A program made the position numbers and the translations under genes. DNA of 41,113 nucleotides from Coemansia sp. RSA 1804. Lineage: Eukaryota; Kickxellomycota; Kickxellomycetes; Kickxellales; Kickxellaceae. Below, one piece after another: positions 40,601 to 41,113 of this stretch. The notes below the pieces were generated by a model. That model did not search any database. It had not been told where the DNA came from and saw nothing but the letters and a program-made list of their open reading frames with translations. Positions within the stretch are counted from its first letter, which is position 1. Every line of letters begins with the position of its first letter. The stretch spans positions 1-41,113 of the forward strand of contig JANBTH010000067.1 in assembly GCA_027578815.1 (NCBI GenBank), written 5' to 3'.

Positions 40601-41113
40601 CGTATTGAAGCGCAATCTGCGCGAGACCATGCGCGGCATCAACCGCGCGCTGATGGACACGCTTGCTGCCTGCGGCGACGTCAACCGCAACGTCGTGGCC
40701 TCCGCCAACCCGCAGCAGCCGCATCTTCACGCCGAGGTTGCGCGTCTGGCTGACGACATCTCATCGCATCTGCTGCCAAGCACCGCCGCCTACCACGAGA
40801 TCTGGCTGGACGACAAGCTTGTTGCTGGCGGCGCCACACAATCCAGCACGGTTGCCGATAGCGAGCCGCTGTACGGCGCTGCGTATTTGCCTCGCAAGTT
40901 CAAGGTTGCGATTGCCATTCCGCCCGAGAACGACGTCGATGTTGTTGCCTACGACCTCGGACTGATTGCCATTCTCGACGACGCGCAGCGCATTGTCGGC
41001 TACAACGTCATGGTCGGCGGCGGCATGGGCATGACACACAACAACACCAAGACGTATCCGCGTCTGGCGTCGTGTCTGGGCTTCGTTGCAGCAGAACACG
41101 CCGTGGCTGTCTC
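37629..41113 (+). CDS. MET5: Sulfite reductase [NADPH] hemoprotein beta subunit, C-terminus beyond the edge
   Basis: Reduces sulfite to sulfide with electrons from the flavoprotein alpha subunit (Met10), giving sulfide for cysteine and methionine synthesis. ATG at 37629 opens an uninterrupted frame of 1161 codons to the window edge; yeast Met5/Ecm17 has 1442 residues. Domains in order: two regions resembling pyruvate:ferredoxin oxidoreductase (about 45-340 and 480-660, for example LVGADAWAYDVGSSGVHHV), a flavodoxin-like domain at about 711-870 (LLVLFASDGGNAEEAAR, VFGLGDSHYWPRAEDALF), then the sulfite reductase part from about 910. The latter shows MKITTRQTFQLHGV, the siroheme-pocket block YLPRKFKVAIAIPPENDVD and VGGGMGMTH. 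The cysteines that bind the 4Fe-4S cluster and siroheme should lie beyond the edge. Divergent from MET16. No intron is visible. Confidence 0.94.
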   Translation, partial: MSTSLRTSTLRAPSTAAAVAYAGAVTAESTTAVVATAAALSEAADFVRDAVADSKRIVVLKQASEIASFVAASKGEAVNIVVPSSALVEVIPALRSFAREKTAVAIHVPVGSAGQLSEVLAVRDSGCALIRSADSPQSAVRFAVASALVSQKIGLPVIHCFQQAIAPEAVDVEAYEAVSDQQAIGDYLQQTDSEKASATETAHREFAAALALFGSQESPVSYVGAADATLVYATFGAAVADAMSGSSDPVGVVQISLLRPLSTAAVTAALPETASHVVALEQVTRQPTAWGPLLFDLAAVLSSAEWTGRPRPVILDAVTAAPLALFDSAKLGLVTAHSRTFTSPAHFDPAATAGIAGFVEADTEAVAPELELEQQRERVERIPYGRMLQELFRERLSVANGAESATIWGDSTQSQTSPEFGFGRLAAFEKERAQLAQDVGAALRAVDEPLSAELHQALAAWLDGREDPAVATPAAAQRISELLAVEMGDSPRLAALHQRREAFCRRASWLVGADAWAYDVGSSGVHHVIASGLNIKMLVLDTTPHPFAARRGAARKKDVGLYAMHYGAAYVASVAVYASYTQTLQALSEADAFPGPAVVVAYLPHSAGVFGATDSPIEVLQQSKQAVDAGAWPLYRWDPRNDDAKRFQLDSERLARTVEAFLARENALAAVGSAAPEFGGDVAASAERTAGARLAARARGDVDRLVGGLDGPPLLVLFASDGGNAEEAARRIARQARRRGMVARCVGMESADVDELAFERTVVISVSTAGQGEIPTAGREFLRALLAASANLSETSFAVFGLGDSHYWPRAEDALFYNKPARDIDRRLAELGARRIVELGLGDDQDADGWEAGFSAFEQQLWAALNVGEALVDAGADDGEEAKRTDEENKIISNFLRGTISQALADDSTGAVGEWDAKLLKFHGTYMQDDRDLRGERVARGVEKAFSFMIRVRLPGGVATPAQWMAMDRLASEYGNETMKITTRQTFQLHGVLKRNLRETMRGINRALMDTLAACGDVNRNVVASANPQQPHLHAEVARLADDISSHLLPSTAAYHEIWLDDKLVAGGATQSSTVADSEPLYGAAYLPRKFKVAIAIPPENDVDVVAYDLGLIAILDDAQRIVGYNVMVGGGMGMTHNNTKTYPRLASCLGFVAAEHAVAV

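Overview
The window is nuclear DNA of a fungus. GC-rich, mostly intron-poor genes are separated by AT-rich intergenic stretches. The few introns that can be placed have strict GT..AG borders (donors GTAAGT, GTAAGA or GTAAGC-like). The gene set is fungal: PAPS reductase plus the flavodoxin-fused sulfite reductase beta subunit, a POT-family peptide transporter and a STE20-type PAK with a long polyQ linker. It also holds genes that budding yeast has lost: a BRWD/PHIP WD40-bromodomain protein, an SSX2IP/Msd1-like protein and ATG101. This points to an early-diverging filamentous fungus. Kickxellomycotina or a related zygomycete lineage is my best guess, from general texture only, with low confidence.

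Layout from left to right: the N-terminus of an SSX2IP/Msd1-like protein (-, cut by the left edge); CDC25 (-); an AT-rich gap with a decayed non-LTR retrotransposon (-); peptide transporter PTR2 (-); STE20/PAK (-, three exons, one 1.4 kb intron inside the CRIB region); BRWD/PHIP-like (+, three exons); pescadillo/NOP7 (-); importin alpha/KAP60 (+, three exons); CNS1/TTC4 (-); SAC3 (+); ATG101 (-); MET16 (-); and MET5/ECM17 (+, cut by the right edge). BRWD/NOP7, KAP60/CNS1 and SAC3/ATG101 are tail-to-tail pairs. STE20/BRWD, NOP7/KAP60, CNS1/SAC3 and MET16/MET5 are head-to-head pairs.

Most genes are housekeeping or signalling genes: cell cycle (CDC25, perhaps MSD1), polarity and MAPK signalling (STE20), chromatin (BRWD), ribosome assembly (NOP7), nuclear import (KAP60), mRNA export (SAC3), Hsp90 co-chaperone (CNS1) and autophagy initiation (ATG101). 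The only functional neighbours are MET16 and MET5. They catalyse consecutive steps of sulfate assimilation (PAPS to sulfite, sulfite to sulfide) and are divergently transcribed from one 2 kb region. I see no CRISPR array, no recognisable rRNA or tRNA gene, and no clear undescribed multi-gene system. The most unusual items are a perfect 12-bp inverted repeat between STE20 and PTR2, the long STE20 intron, the retained BRWD gene and the retrotransposon relic. Exon borders were derived by reading splice sites and matching the protein families by eye, without transcripts.
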